A DNA stretch of 64,000 nucleotides from the NCBI RefSeq assembly GCF_041260155.1, contig NC_091930.1, forward strand, positions 49,149,402-49,213,401, in the 5' to 3' direction. The stretch is from Ptychodera flava (lineage: Eukaryota; Hemichordata; Enteropneusta; Ptychoderidae). The notes beneath the pieces are model-generated. The model made no database searches and was not told where the DNA came from. It worked only from the letters and a program-made list of their open reading frames with translations. Below, piece after piece: positions 12,266 through 26,361 of this stretch (position 1 is the stretch's first letter; every line of letters begins with the position of its first letter). A program made the translations under genes and the position numbers.

Positions 12266-14815
12266 TTTGCTTTCAATATTTTGGCTTTTGAAACAGGAAT
12301 TGCAAAGGTCGGTTGAAGCTTATTGTGACAGGCTCAAAAAATTTTCTGCATGATCGCAATGACGCAAATCTATCAGTTATGTAAGACTTTTGGGATGTTT
12401 CAAATATTTTACGAGGCTAAACAATGTTGTATCTACATGTGTTGTAGTGACTATTGCGTAAACTGTTTTCAGACATTTCGTCTAAAATATTGGAACTACA
12501 ATATTTTTGTGCATAAAAATGCAAACCATAGGCGACATTGATAAAGCTTGTCACATGATTAGTGATGAATATTTTGCTCTGCCACCATATTAAGGTGGTT
12601 TACATACTACAGGTTACATCTGGGACGCCCTCACGTTTTCAGTTCGTATCTGGTTGGATGCGAACGTACGTACACATGTGCAGACACACAGACAAGTGTT
12701 CAGCGGCCAGTGTTTACCGTTCATGGCCACAGTAATTTTTCTGCTTTGATATTTCACATTACTGTTGACACAAAACCGAGTCTAGTACTTTATGATGTGA
12801 CTCCTACTCATAGCCATTCTGAATACAGGACACTTTTGTGGTATAGAGCGGCCATATTGTAATGTAATGTAATGTTTACACGTAGCGTACACTGATGGAA
12901 TGTTCTGTACAATTTGCAAGACACTTACACCGCTGTCCTATTACTTAAACAGGTGTTTTAGTGTGATATCTGCAGAGGTTGTATGAGGCTACAGACACAG
13001 GTTGCATCCTGTCAGGGTGAGTTTTGTGTATTATTCATATGCAGTCCAAATTGTAGTACTGTATTCAACAAGTCTTTATTATTGTAATGCTGTGATGACA
13101 TAGCCACCCCGTCTATCCATTGCTCAGCATGTAATCTCTCTGATGCAACAATATATTGAATTTGTTACTGTACTGCATGTAGAGGTATGTGAATTTGATT
13201 TCTCAGTGGAAACTTGAAACAGCAGTGTAATTATTTACATGGGTATTCTCTGTACTTCTTGTACACAGGTCTTCTTCTTCTCCGTGTCATTCCTTTACCT
13301 TGGCATAAAGAGTTCACTATTCTGTGCTGAATGTACTGGCAGGAATGTACTACTGATTTGTCTTGAATTAATGTGGAATTGGATATAAAAGAACCAGGTA
13401 TTGATGACTCAAGCTGCCGTGTCTCTGTGCATCTCTACCGAACGTTACACTTAGCATTCAGAAATCGCAAAATAAGACTGACGCCAAATCCAATTTCAAC
13501 TATTATCAAACTAAAGATAGGGCTTGCACTTATTATTGGCCAATGATTAGTAAGAAATAGCATGACCCTTACTGGAGTCAAAAGTCTGTATAATAGATAT
13601 AAAGGTGACGCATGTTTATGTAACAATAATACTAATAACCTACCAACCCGTTTGGTTGTAAACCATAAAGATGACGCCTTCATTTCTGCACTCTGTAAAC
13701 GGTTACGTATTTAGAATATCTACCAAGACTGTCAATACAGCTTCTTGTTATGAGAAAATAAATTATGCCGAAATACATCGTATTTATCTTGAAAATAGAG
13801 CAGCGAGGTTGTATTTGTCTTACGTTTTGTTGAAAACTGAATTTCAGTTCGGACAAGAATACAGACATAAACAATAACAACATTGAGCATGCGTACCACG
13901 CATTGTGTCCGCAACTTTGATATTTAGTGTTTTAACAAAAGAAAGGTCGCGGAGAAGTATAAAAAGCGGGACAAATTGAGAAGTTAAAATATTCAATCAT
14001 GAAAAATGAAAAATTGAGTGATGGTTCTTTGTAGTGCTGTGTGAATGTTGTTTGATTTGAAATGTTACAGTTACTTATTCTAAAAATGTAAAGTTTTACA
14101 GAAAAGTAGAGCACCTAAAATCTACGGGTAATGAAATCGGATCGGATGTATTCACAACGAAACATTGTATTGTAATATTTTATATATACGAGCAAACTCC
14201 CCGTGGCAGTTAACCACGGTCAAGGAATCGAATTTTCGTCATCCCATTGAGGTTATATGCACGTTACAAAATTGTTATACATTTTATGAGGCAAATATGA
14301 AATTTATGTGTCTATAATGGAAATTTGAAGAGCATTTCCGTTTCGATCCCTTATCTAATCAATACATACATACATTGGTTTTGTTTATTTATAAACGTGA
14401 GACAATTAACTTTCGAATAATAAAAGCCTGTAAAAATCAGGATAGATAGAGAAGTACTGGTCCGAAAACTAACACTGAAATGCGCTGTCAAAATGGACGC
14501 ACATACCATTATTTTGCCCGACTGGTGCAAAGTTCAACGCACACAGAAATATTTCCTATCACTTACACCGGCACAGCATACTCCGATTGTACATTGCCAC
14601 CGAGGCTATAGTACTAGCATTTAGCCTCTAGGTTGCGTCTGTCAGATTAGAAGACGACAGTGTTTGCCAATGCCAAAAGGCAACGCTGCATGTATTTGCT
14701 GACAGGCCATACAAAAAATACTAGCTCCAACGGAGATATGAAAACTGTTTATAAAGAAGTCTTTCTTTATTTTTTTTACCGTACAATGGGATTATCGAGT
14801 CACTTAATGACCCTG

Positions 14816-14854
<39 letters not shown>

Positions 14855-14855
14855 G

Positions 14856-14903
<48 letters not shown>

Positions 14904-16571
14904 AATCAACATTTGTAATGCATATTTCTTAGTTCTACAATATATCATCACTCTGTTTGTATTTCCTTTATATTCAACTTTCAATGTGTCGTAGAATGTG
15001 CATCAAAAGATTCTGAATGACACGGACTCTTTTTTAGCGTGTGTACACGTTTTATTAACTTTACAAAAGGTCAGTCCATTTCAAGAGTTGCCAGTGAAAT
15101 GCGTTATTATATTGCGCAAAATGTTGGTACTTGTTATTACATCAACTAGATTTACATAAATTATGTTACATGGTCGCATCTGCGTTTATGATTGTCAAGA
15201 TTGCGTGAAATATTTTTCGCATATTGAGTCACATGTATTAGAACTATTTGCATATTCATTTGAAAATCAACAAAGATAGTCTCTATTCTTCCCAAAAATA
15301 TGGTACATTAATAACTAAAGCATGAAAACTTACTTTGATTGAGTAAATTTACCAACTCTTGATTACCTTTATCTTACTTACAATGCATATATTTAATGTG
15401 TTAATAATATAATAATCTGATGATCTAATCTGATCTGATAACCAACTCGTTTAAAACGAAAACATTTTCTGTCGACGGAAAATATAATAATAGGAAATTT
15501 AATTTTTGTCAACACCTTGAAATTAGTTGCATGTCATATAAGCTTAGCAAACGCGATACCCTTTAAATAGAGGATAAAATACGGCACTGTGTATTTGTTA
15601 AACAGCGTCTTAACAATTACCTCTACAAGTTCCCCGAATATAAAAAGCCACCGTGTGTCTAAGTTAATGTTTTTCTGTGACCTTCATGTCGTACCTTGAT
15701 CGCAAAATATTAATTTTGATCAAAAAACCTATGCTCATTATTGCAAATGTGTTTGCATCGTTTTGCTTATAGGTTTTCTAACATCATTCTGCATAAGAAA
15801 GATGCAGTGGCTGACCTTCGAGGTTGAGTATTGACTCGTGAAGCCTTGACATGATATATTCGATGTGCTTATTATTTCAAAGGTTTCAAGTAAGAACCGT
15901 CGAAAATTTTGGCCGGAGTTTCCTTCTTTGCTTATACGCATAAAAAAACAAGTCCTAAACCTTAATTTCTATCAATTTCTATCACAAATGGGGTGTAATC
16001 GTTTCCTATAGCTGCCGTTCGAAATACGTGTGCGCTTACCTTTACAAAAATGAACGTCTTATCATCAGACATGCATATAAAGTATTTGTGACTTATGAAG
16101 TCACTTAAAGTTAGCTAAGATTACCTCTCGCTGTTTAGTTTTGTTTTTGAATATTATATCTGGTACACAGATAATAAAAGTACATGCATGACCGTCAAAA
16201 GAAATTAAATTTGGAAATAGAACTGCAAGAAGCTATTCGCATTGAGGGTGTGTCGTTGTTATTTGCTTGCTGATGTTTTCCTCTTAGCGTCCTTGGATTA
16301 AGAGTATTCCTGCAAGTAGAACATTCTTGGTATAATTGTTCTATAAACAGTTTCATTTCTAATTTCAGAGGATAAAATTACCATGTAAGAAAATAGAACG
16401 ATAATAACGGAAACAACCAAACCACAACAGCCATCATGATCATCATGCTTTTCATTACTGTCGTCGTTCTTTTACCCATCATAATTTTTGTCCATTTATT
16501 TTACATCTTTTGCCGACAAAAACGTTTACTGGTTGTGTTCATATCTAGTATAGGAATTCAAGCAGCCATAC
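12266..16571. other. Region downstream of gene B's last recognised exon; no exon recognised
   Basis: The final coding exon(s) and 3'UTR of gene B would be expected in the right part of this region. Minus-strand open frames at 13435-13683 and 15738-15941 show no kinase-tail motif or convincing acceptor. A (CTGT)n(CT)n microsatellite lies at 14816-14900. Confidence 0.4.
14816..14900. repeat. (CTGT)n(CT)n microsatellite
   Basis: A compound simple repeat: CTGT units followed by a pure CT run. The long SLSLSL/RERERE open frames across it are artefacts of the repeat. A very similar compound repeat lies at 41173-41363. Confidence 0.95.
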
Positions 16572-16671
16572 CTCGCAATTCTCACTTAAGTTCCGCAATT
16601 TTTGGTGGACAGATTGCAGAGATGGACGTAAACTTGGACACCATTTCCAACATGACAACATCATTTCATAT
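16572..16671 (-). CDS. Gene B kinase exon: subdomain XI (alpha-H/alpha-I)
   Basis: After a TTCAAACAG acceptor the exon reads YEMMLSCWKWCPSLRPSLQ then HQKLRNLSENCE, the conserved CW...P..RP end of tyrosine kinases. It starts in phase 2 and may end at a GTATGG donor. It is closely paralogous to gene D's exon at 57278-57377. The CW, P and RP landmarks are conserved. Confidence 0.75.
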
Positions 16672-16775
16672 CTGTTTGAATAATAAACATAGTGCCAATT
16701 TAAAATAGAAAAAAATATTTATCATGCAGCACCACAAAACATAAAATGAATCGATTGATATTTTTATTATCTTAC

Positions 16776-16871
16776 ATGATTCCTCACAACCATAAGGGTT
16801 GGTCATACGTTGCTCTTTCTCTACCAATGCTAGGAGGTCATTTTCATAGGTATGTTTGTAGGGATATCGAC
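16776..16871 (-). pseudogene. Gene B kinase exon: alpha-G region, one base short
   Basis: Reads RYPYKHTYENDLLALVEKEQ then RMTNPYGCEES, matching the G(x)PYP...LL..L..G.RM segment of tyrosine kinases. It is 96 nt, against 97 nt for the same exon of gene D (57480-57576). The missing base lies just before the GTAAGA donor, where D has GACAGCAT and B has GAATCAT. This puts the next exon (phase 2) out of frame. Confidence 0.72.
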
Positions 16872-17463
16872 CTACAAGAAGATTTTACAACAAATACAAG
16901 TTATCTTTTCTGCAGTTACAATGATTTTCAAAAGAGATGAGGTGACTTCGTTATACAAACTGACAGCATGATTTTGATTCGATTGTAAATACTAAGACGA
17001 AATTTCATCTTTGCAATCAGTAAGATTGAATTACCAGTTCACAAATCAGTAATTAGGTGATAGCTTTTACCTCGCTCGTGTCACACCTCTCCAAACTCTG
17101 AAACAAAGACTGCCAAGCTATCCGTGACTGAATAGGGCCAAATAGGCCACATAACTGAACAACGCACCAAAATGACTGAATAGACACATTTGGCAAAAAA
17201 TGCCTACAAAATGATTTGGACAAAGGCGCTCATGGATTTACTCCAAAAGGCATTCTAAAAGTGGTGAGTCCTATAAATGTTCCCTATCCTTTAGTATCGA
17301 ATGTTGTTCTTGAGCTACTAATTTGATACACATGAGAGATATACTTATTACACATTTAAAACATGTCTCAAGAACACACTGCCTGAAATGCTAAAAACTG
17401 TCGACCAAGCGCATGCACTATGCAGAATGGAAGAACGTAGTCCTGCAATCAAGCATTTGTTAC

Positions 17464-17573
17464 CAAGAGAGAAGATCTCCCAAATGACAACTCCAAATGA
17501 CCACACATCTGTCTTCAACGTGAACTTTTTTATGCATCAACGATTCAGGTGCCATCCGCTTGTATTGGTCTTT
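17464..17573 (-). pseudogene. Gene B kinase exon: APE/alpha-F region, +1 frameshift
   Basis: The first half reads KDQYKRMAPESLMHKK and, after a frame change, FTLKTDVWSFGVVIWEIFSL. These are kinase subdomains VIII and IX (APE and D.WSFG). The shift lies at a run of six A: the paralogous exon of gene D has AAAAC at this point and is in frame through TTC. The exon is 110 nt; an in-frame version would be 109. The usual WMAPE tryptophan is Arg here. The donor is GTAACA. Confidence 0.75.
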
Positions 17574-17925
17574 CTGTACGAGTAAAAGAGGAAAATGAAG
17601 AATACTAATACTCGCTTTATTTATTTTGCAACTTTAATGTATAAAGTAGAATTGGGACTGAATAACTGTAATACAATTCATTATGTGTTCAATTTACTCG
17701 TATTAAGTCACTTAGCTTGGCATAAGACGTGTATATCTTCCTGTCGAGAAGAGAGTTTGTTTTATTTGCGAAATATCCGTAACATGTACATGCTTATTAC
17801 GTTTCTTAGGTAGAGAAGAGTCGGCATTTATATTTTCTTCGGAAGTAAAATACAGCCAGTCTCCTTATCGTTGAGTATTCAAAGATGCAAGAACAGAACG
17901 AAAAAGAGTTCCCACTTTACGAAAA

Positions 17926-20900
17926 GTTGAGGTGAAATGAGTTTTTTTCTTAAAAATCATGGAATCAATTTTTTTCTTTTCAAACTTTCAAAAAAAAGTG
18001 CTTGAAAATCCTAACACAAATTATTGTGGTTTCATTTTTCTATTTTTCTATGAAAAAAGAGAGTCCATCTTGATACAAATATGGCTATGTAACATTTTCT
18101 GATGAAAAATGTGACCCGAGAAATTACTGCACATGAAATTCATTTTTTTCCAAGGAAAAGTCCACAAAACACATACGTGATTAGCAGTACTTGCCTTATA
18201 TTATAAAAAAATTCAATTTCATTGTAAGGTGATTCAGTTTGTCAACCATTGTCGAAAAATTGCAACATTTATACTCTGTTCAAAATCTCAACCATAGTTG
18301 ACATCACTTCAAGGTCAACTAATCTGATTAAAAACTACTTACTACACTCAGTTCCAAATCTGAACAATTGTTGACGATACTTCACAAGGTGAACTCGTCT
18401 GTTCTAATGCTATTGGCCATACTCAGTCATGACTGTTTAGACATTTCCTTAATTGAATCACCATCACTAGAGGACAATATGTGTAAATATAGAATGTGTG
18501 CACAGATAAAGGTGATAGTGAAATTCTTTGTGGAAAAAATGAAAGTGACAGGCATAAATTACATTCAATTACAATTCATAACCATTTATTGACATATATA
18601 TACAGAATTTAACATTTCAATGAGTACATGTAGTAGTAATATACATTACAAAATATATTCACAAATACATTGTACATTATGTTAAGAGAGCATCTGATTT
18701 GAAAGAAAAGTCAATGTTTGTGTTACATCAGGTACAAATATATTCAAACAAAATATCTCAAAATTACAGTTATAATTTGCCATACTTAGATTGAATGCTT
18801 TTCTACACTGAACCATTAGGCTGCATTGACAAACAGCTCTGGATGGGGGGGATTCCCAAATAAGTTCTCAGATTTTTTCAAATACTCCCTAACAAATTTT
18901 AAATTAAAATTACAATGTGTTCAAGCCCCCTCCCCTCCCTTCTGACTTGCTATATTTTTAGTCACTCCCAAAGGAAGGCAAAATGTGGCCAATATATGCT
19001 TTGTCTGAAAATATCAAATCATAATGCATGCGAGGCTATTGGGCAAATTATTACAATTTGTTCCCATAAAAAGCTATATCTTTACATTTATATGTGTGTG
19101 ATAATTCATTTAAATGTACTTTGCTTGAATTGGCAGGCAAAAAGTGCATATGTGTACAAGAAATGTTGATCCCTATACATTGGAGTCTATGGCAAAACTG
19201 TGAATAATTTTTTCCTAATTTAAAACTGCAATATTGGTGCATTTATGGACCTGAATAATTGACATAATTATTAGAAGATGGTAGTTACAATGTATATGTG
19301 CTTATGAGTACATGAAATTTCATGTACTCATAAGTACATATAACTATGTCACGCCGCAATGGAAATGGCAGGAAATGAAAGTGCCAGAAGGTATTTTGAA
19401 AGGAATTTGATATTCAATAAATTTTCAAGTCTCCCATCCTTTGCAATGTCAATTTTTATGATGCCCCGGGCATGTTTTAATTTTTTCAAGTCTCCCTTAA
19501 ATCTCCTGCCCTTCACCTCCAGAGGTGTTTGTGAATGAAGCCTTAAGTTTAAATTTCAACCCTTCCACCTTACAATTAACAAATCATTATTTTTGCAATG
19601 TTACAACAATTTAGCAATATCTAGTAGTAATGCTTTCAACAAATTCTCAACAGATAATACATTGTATATACATGCTACTGCAATGTAATTGACTGGTAAA
19701 AAGCAGTTGATATACAATATACATAGTTCTTAGCAAATGAATGCAAATTTTTAGTGTCTTTGAATTATCATTGTAAGTTGATGGTCCTGATACATAGTGA
19801 TGAACCATACACTGGGTGGCCACAAAGTTAAGTGTAGCACTGGAGACCTACTATACTATTTTCAAATTGAAAGACAGAGTTTTACATCATACTACAAGTG
19901 ACCTTGCAGCCAGCGTACGGTGTATATAGCCCTACACAGAAGTGTCAGAGAAAAATGAAAACCTAATCATGTAAGAACAAATCTGATACAGAATAAAATG
20001 TAATCATGTTGATTGATATGAAGGGGCTTAATCATTACATACAGATACATGTATATGTAGCATCACACTTAAATAAAAAATAATATGGTAACTAATGAAT
20101 GTGGATTGTAAAAAGTTATAATAATTTTGGAAGGAAATTTGATGAACAAGTCTTTGAACACATACACTGTACCCCTCTTGTTAAACTGGTATACACTTCA
20201 AAGGGTTTTAGAAGATGAGGAAAATGAACAGTTGTGAATGAAAACAAAATGGACTGCAGAGTGCCCTGTGTGGAGTTTCCATAAACAATTAAATTTTCAA
20301 TTCTGTTTATTAGTCCCTACATGTATGGAAATACATGTTGTGTGCTAAAAAAATTTATGTGACTCTGTAGCTGCCACAGAAACCTATGAAGTCACTGAGG
20401 TGAAAAAGAATGTGATTGTTAGAGTTTCACTGTTGTCCAAATTGTTGCTTCAGTACTACTAATGTTGAATTCAGGTCAGCACAGATAGCTATTTTTGACC
20501 CCTAACTGTATTGAGAAAGTGTTAGATTAAATTATTCTTCAAGCATTTAATACTTAAATTGCTGTCTACAAGAGAGAACACATTGTCTACAAGAGAGAAC
20601 ACATTGTCTCCAATCTACTGTCACAATATCCTTGCCATGTTACAACAATTAAAAACATCCAACTACACTTGGCTCCTTCAGTTCTAGCCTGAGAAAAACA
20701 ATAGCCATCTAATGAAGCAAATACTGCAAATGATAAGTTGAAATATTGTGACTGCTTAAGGATTGATGTAAAAAAGTGTTATGTTAACCCTTTTCGTGCC
20801 AGACAGTATCACTTCCCCATCAGCCAAGTCAGTAAAAAGGGGTATTGAGCCAAAACATGACGTATTTTCACCCACTTGGCTTGGTAAAAAAAAATCAAGT

Positions 20901-21922
20901 TTATAGAATTTATGTTTTCAACAGCCTTCAAATGTACAGTAATATGTTAAAATACATCATATGGAATATGTTGTGTTTCATTATTTTAACCATCTTGACC
21001 TGGTGGTGAAATATGGACTCGGCAGGAAAAGGGTTAATGTAAGTAATATCAATTTTCAGAATTGAATAATTTCTGCATGTTTATCATGGCACATTTGCAA
21101 AATGTTAAAGATTCAAAGCAATGGCCTATTCTATTTAAATTTTACTTTTTTTATAAAAGTATATCAATGCTCTCTTTTGACAGTAAGCATACATGTATCA
21201 AAGTAAACATGATTTCATCTTTTGTTTTGGTTTACAGAGTTAAAATAAAAAATAATTCAATCATATGTGAGTTGTACATGTACATATACATGTACATGTA
21301 TGGGTCCTATCTCAGCCACCAGCAATTAATCAGATTGTGAACAAAATATTGCACATTAGTACTCTGCCATAGAACAGTGTATAGAATTGAATGAAATCAT
21401 TTTCTAAATGTGTAACAACAGATCTTGACAAGCTAAAAACCCACAAAACTAGACTGAATTGAAAAGTCTGAAACTGTACGTAATTAGTATTGCCAAACAA
21501 ATTCCTGTATAACTGCTACATTCTTTTACAATTATGCAAAATACACATCACATAAAAAAGCTACATGTATTTAACTACATGTATACAAGTATGAGCTAAA
21601 GACACCCCTTAGAGTCCTTGTTTCAATATTCAAAGCAACTGAACCAGTATTTTGTCAGGGGAATTTCTCGTATCTTTGACCATGACTTCAATCTTACTGT
21701 ACATGTATCAAAAGATGTCAATTTGAATTTTGTTCGCTACATGTATCCATTCTAAAACCAAATTGGAGGAAGGAAAAGGAAAACTCTGTGACAATGTTCT
21801 TAAATCAACGAAGTTGAAAGCTTCAAACATTTTTGAGTATTTGTAGAATCTACCTAAACTATAGTCCCTTGATTTTCTTTGACATATGATGTAGCTTTTC
21901 CATCAAGGGTTTGACTACTTAC
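17926..21922. other. Left part of the 12.1-kb insertion: no gene recognised
   Basis: Very AT-rich sequence with no supportable coding exon. It contains a perfect 34-bp palindrome (19301-19334). Confidence 0.45.
19301..19334. repeat. Perfect 34-bp palindrome
   Basis: The left half CTTATGAGTACATGAAA is followed immediately by its exact reverse complement, with no loop. It is isolated and not part of a longer inverted repeat. Confidence 0.9.
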
Positions 21923-22087
21923 TCCTCAATATGGTCTTGAAGTCTTGGCAAGTATTCTGGGTCCCATCCGTTTTGTTTCCATCATCAATCTCCTCTATCA
22001 ACTCTACACACAATGAAGTACTGTTCATGTGCCCACGTAATTCTTCAGCCTCTATTGTGTTGTTGGTGTCCTTCTCATGGCAATGAT
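21923..22087 (-). CDS. Possible internal coding exon (acidic, unknown family)
   Basis: A 165-nt open segment lies between a T-rich TTGTAG acceptor and a GTAAGT donor, symmetric phase 1-1. It encodes an acidic, Cys-containing stretch (DTNNTIEAEELRGHMNST, CVELIEEIDDGNKTDGTQN). I know no family for it. It lies inside the 12.1-kb insertion and might be a captured or host exon. The splice signals and phase symmetry are the only support. Confidence 0.33.
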
Positions 22088-23726
22088 CTACAATCAAAGA
22101 TAATAAAACACACATATTAGTTGAGCCATACAAACCAAACAGCATACAAAATATGTATTGACATGTAATTGAAAGAAAAACAAAAATATTTAAATTCACT
22201 ATATACCATGTGTATAATTACTCTCATTTTCAGTACTGTACACCAGAACATCGTCAGCTCAATTCTGGCTGTCTTCACATTTATGACCATTTCATAGATT
22301 TATATCATGACCCCTATGTGACTATGCTTCTATTTTTTGTTTTTGGTGAGGGGTCCAAGGGAAAGTAGATCCAGCAGTTTAGTGAAGGTGTAATAAGCTG
22401 TTTGTCTCAAAGCAACTGACACTGGCATTTCATTTCAGTACAGTATTATAGCTGGCTGTCACATGTACCTGTACAGTGTAGTTTTAACTTACTCTTTCAT
22501 TTAAAACTCCAGAATTACCTTTGCAATTAAAATACCAGAGTATGAAAGACCTACTTATTGCAAGTGTTCAGCATCAAATGTATGTTTGACTGGTACACAA
22601 CTGTACATGTACTATTTAAGTCTCTTTATATTTGTCAGTTCACATTTAATTCATTTCTCTCTAATCATTTAAATATAATGGAGAGCTCTTTTGTTAGTGT
22701 TAAATGAATTTACAAAACATAAAATTTGTATATTGTGAAAGATAATGTGGTACTTTTGGTGAAAATACAGGCAATTATTCAGAGTGCAATCAGTTCAACA
22801 AACTTGTGGTAGGGAACATGTAAGAGTAGTGTTAGTTATCAAATGCTTCATTGCACTACTTTTACATTGACAGTTTGCATCAACATGGCCTAATTAAATT
22901 TGAGGTTTAAAAGATACAAATTTTTGTGCATGTCTCTGAAAAACCACTGAACTTAGTAAAATTATATTGTACTTATAGGTTTTCCTAACACAAGGCTAGG
23001 CGACCTTCAGTGCTGGCAAAATTCTGGTGCCACAATGAATGATTCTGACTCTGTGAGCTGGAAAATTTCAGTGAAATCCTAATATATTTTATATTTAAAT
23101 ACAAGATATTGGCAATGGGAGAAGTGGGCCTGAGGAACACACATGCATGTACTGTAGAAGCAGAGGTGCAATGTTAAAAGAAAATGTACCTTGGTAATTT
23201 GGAATATTATACCATGTATGTCTGTATAATTACACAATGGAGTATAAAAAGACCTGAAGGGCGATGCTGAATGTAATTGAAATGTAAATGTCTACAGTTG
23301 AATGTCTGTTGATCAAATGGACATGCCTAAAATTTACAAAGTGTCCCTTGGCATAATACATTTCAAAGTAACAACCCCCTCCCCCCTCGCCCAAGGACTC
23401 CTCCCTTGCCATTTGAAGATTGAGCTTTACTGGTCAATGTTTGTTTGATTTGAACCGCGGAACTATAAAAAGGGTGTTTGGATAAAGATTACAAACTTGA
23501 CATACCTTTACATAGGCATGGAAGAGTGTGTGAATGAGATACCTCCACTACACTACATAATTCCTGGCCGGCCGCAACAGTGAACCGAAGTGGTCAAATT
23601 CCTGAGATGAACAAGTGTGTCGGTTATACATACACGCTGTTTAAAGTCACGATTCGACTGTGGTCAAAAGTACATGTTGTGTAAGGTGCTTGAGTCTAAA
23701 GCCGGCTGTTTTTTCTGCAACTGCAC
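22088..23726. other. Inside the insertion: nothing recognised
   Basis: No coding exon or RNA gene supported. Confidence 0.4.
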
Positions 23727-24356
23727 GCCATTATCCTAGCTGCAAAATTGTAGCGCTACGGTGAGGCGGTCGGTGATTTTAGTTTTTGCGACTTCGCTCA
23801 CCAGTAGCGCTACAAGGCCGATGGCCCTGGGGAGTATCATATAAACGCACCCCACTCGACCAGGCGTGTTGATGTGGAATGTAACATATTTACTGCATTT
23901 GGCCGTACCGATTTATCACTACTGAAGACTAAACAGTATACTGCACGAACTTTGTCGTTTATGGGGTTTGGAATTTGTTCAAACACGACGATCACGTTCT
24001 GAAAACATTGAGCGTGGGGCGTCGGTGTTAGTGGGAGCCGCCATTACCGGAAGTTGGTAATGACGGCTCCCAGAAATGTTTCGGAACGCGATCCTCGTGT
24101 TTGAACAAATTCCAAACCCATAAATGACAAAGTTAGTGCAGTATACTGTTTAGTCTTCAGTAGTGATAAATCGGCACGACCAAATGCAGTAAATATGTTA
24201 CATTCCACATCAAAACGCCTGGTCGAGTACGACGCGCTTATATGATACTCCCCAGGGCCATCGGCCTTGTAGCGCTTCTGGTGAGCGAAGTCGCAAAAAC
24301 CAAAAATCACCGACCGCCTCACCGTAGCGCTACAATTTTGCAGCTAGCCATTATCC
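23727..24356. mobile_element. 610-bp foldback element (MITE) with 10-bp target duplication
   Basis: 23737-24346 is almost entirely a palindrome: two arms of about 300 bp, beginning TAGCTGCAAAATTGTAGCGC and ending with the reverse complement, meet near 24041. Both sides are flanked by the direct repeat GCCATTATCC (23727-23736 and 24347-24356). Long arms with a 9-10-bp target duplication are typical of Mutator-like foldback MITEs, a class assignment that is inference. Open frames in the arms are not genes. The arms differ at scattered positions, so the insertion is not brand new. Confidence 0.88.
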
Positions 24357-25213
24357 ATGACCTGGATAAGCAGGTCTGAGCGACGATCCACTGCATTGCA
24401 TGTCAATTGTTACATCACGCACAGTTAAGTTCACTGCATAAGCTGTCGCCTTGAAGACTGGTCGAATAAATGTTGAATTGTGCGAATCGTTGACGATGGT
24501 ATGATACGCAGCATGGTCCCTCCACAAAATCGTGCACGCAGCCACTGTGCATGACCACGGTCCCTCCAAAAAAACCGTGACATGACCTATGCGTTCCGCC
24601 GGTTTCTGTCTGTGTGTCGAGATTCGGTTCATATTTACCTTTTACCTTAGTGAAGGTCAAGGGTCGGGTAGTCCATTGTAAAAAGGGAAGGACAGTAGGG
24701 AACAGATCTTGTACTGCCTGTTAAGTGTTAGGTGTGCATTTCTCTCTTGAGTATAATTCTATTGTATATCACTTATAATCACTACTGTGTATTCGTCCTG
24801 TGATATAGTTTCAGCTTTAAGATTGCAATATTTTTTCTGACGGCATGGCACAAGGAACTGACCCCTACCTATTTAAATAGTATATACAGTTACGTCACAA
24901 CACACCCCAGCTTACATACCAAAGCATGCACAGCTGCACTCAAGGACAAAGAAAAAGCGGCTGCGAAGATTATTTTGACCGTGAGAGTAGAAGCGAGACG
25001 TCTCAACCATGCCGAAATGCGATGTTTGACTTAGTTTTGCTACCTCCATCGTTTGACTCGGGTCACCGATCGTTACTGCACCGGCACACGGCAGGTACTT
25101 TTTCCCTTCAATGGAGGTAATCCCAGCTCAGCGCGTTGGACGATCTGCCTCAAATCATATGAACGTTGTACTTATCGCGGCTAATAACAGCAGCAGCTTT
25201 ACAAAGGAATGCA

Positions 25214-25289
25214 ATGCAACAATCTGCAATTGAGACGAGAAGGAATACCCGACAAGCTGTAAAGAAAACATCGGATGAAACAGTTGAAG
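25214..25289 (+). CDS. Possible short first exon (basic N-terminus)
   Basis: An ATG frame of 25 codons plus one base (MQQSAIETRRNTRQAVKKTS...) runs to a GTATAG donor in phase 1. Neighbouring sequence is less AT-rich than average. No partner exon was found, so it is listed only as a candidate. Confidence 0.18.
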
Positions 25290-25299
25290 GTATAGGCCT

Positions 25300-26270
25300 A
25301 GGTCATCTATTTTGAAGTTAACAAGGGGTCAAACATTTAAACATGCACACCTATGGTGCAAGGAGAAACTCATCATAATACACGAGGGGGGGGAGGAAGG
25401 TGCGGTTTGAGGTGTACCCATCCAAGTTGAGCTTGAAGTTTCCAAAATGTTGAGTAAAAAGGGGGTACCTTTAAGATACTTCACTAATAATATTATAAGC
25501 AACATATGCTCACTTTAGCAATTTTGCATTTTACTTTTATGAACCAAATGTCAGTGACATCCAAAAACATTAAGGGACACTGTTGCATGAATATTCTAAT
25601 GCCATAAAATTGTAGGTAAAATAATTTACTCCTTGTCAAGGCTTTGAACAAATTAAGATGAACACTTTGATAGTTTGTCAGGCCAATGTATGTTTATGTG
25701 CTGCATATAATTTATTCTATTTCAAACTAACAACAGCTTGGTAATTTTACTCCAGTGATATGAACAATGGTGGTTGTCATTACAATCGATATGTTACAAT
25801 GCTTGTCATGAATTTAGTGGAAATTCTGACCCATTGTCATAGCAAGCATACTAAAATATTTGTAACTGCATTGGTGTTAATTGAAACACGAGGCCTCAAA
25901 TGGAAAATAATAAGTTAACACACTGGAAAACATTTTTACAGGTGTACAGGGAAACAACATGGGTTGAGATGGACACGCATTACATGTATTTATGTCTTTA
26001 CATTGCAACAGGCATGAACGTGCATACATATGCACATCATAGTCCCTGTATGTACTGTACTACTACATATGTACATATATGTATATTCACATATATATAC
26101 CGTGCAAATGTGTTAATAGACATGTAGTACAGACAGACAATGAGAAGACAATGATAGAGTGACTGTGTTCAGGCATACAGTGTAGCTCTGAAAAATTGTG
26201 CAAGTTTTTCTGTGCAGCACACTTGCATACATTATACTATATACGCGCACCTACACACATAAACACACAA

Positions 26271-26361
<91 letters not shown>

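Noticed and set aside
24044..24322. 92-codon minus-strand frame in the 24-kb region
   Set aside because: It is entirely within one arm of the foldback element, and the other arm encodes the inverse.
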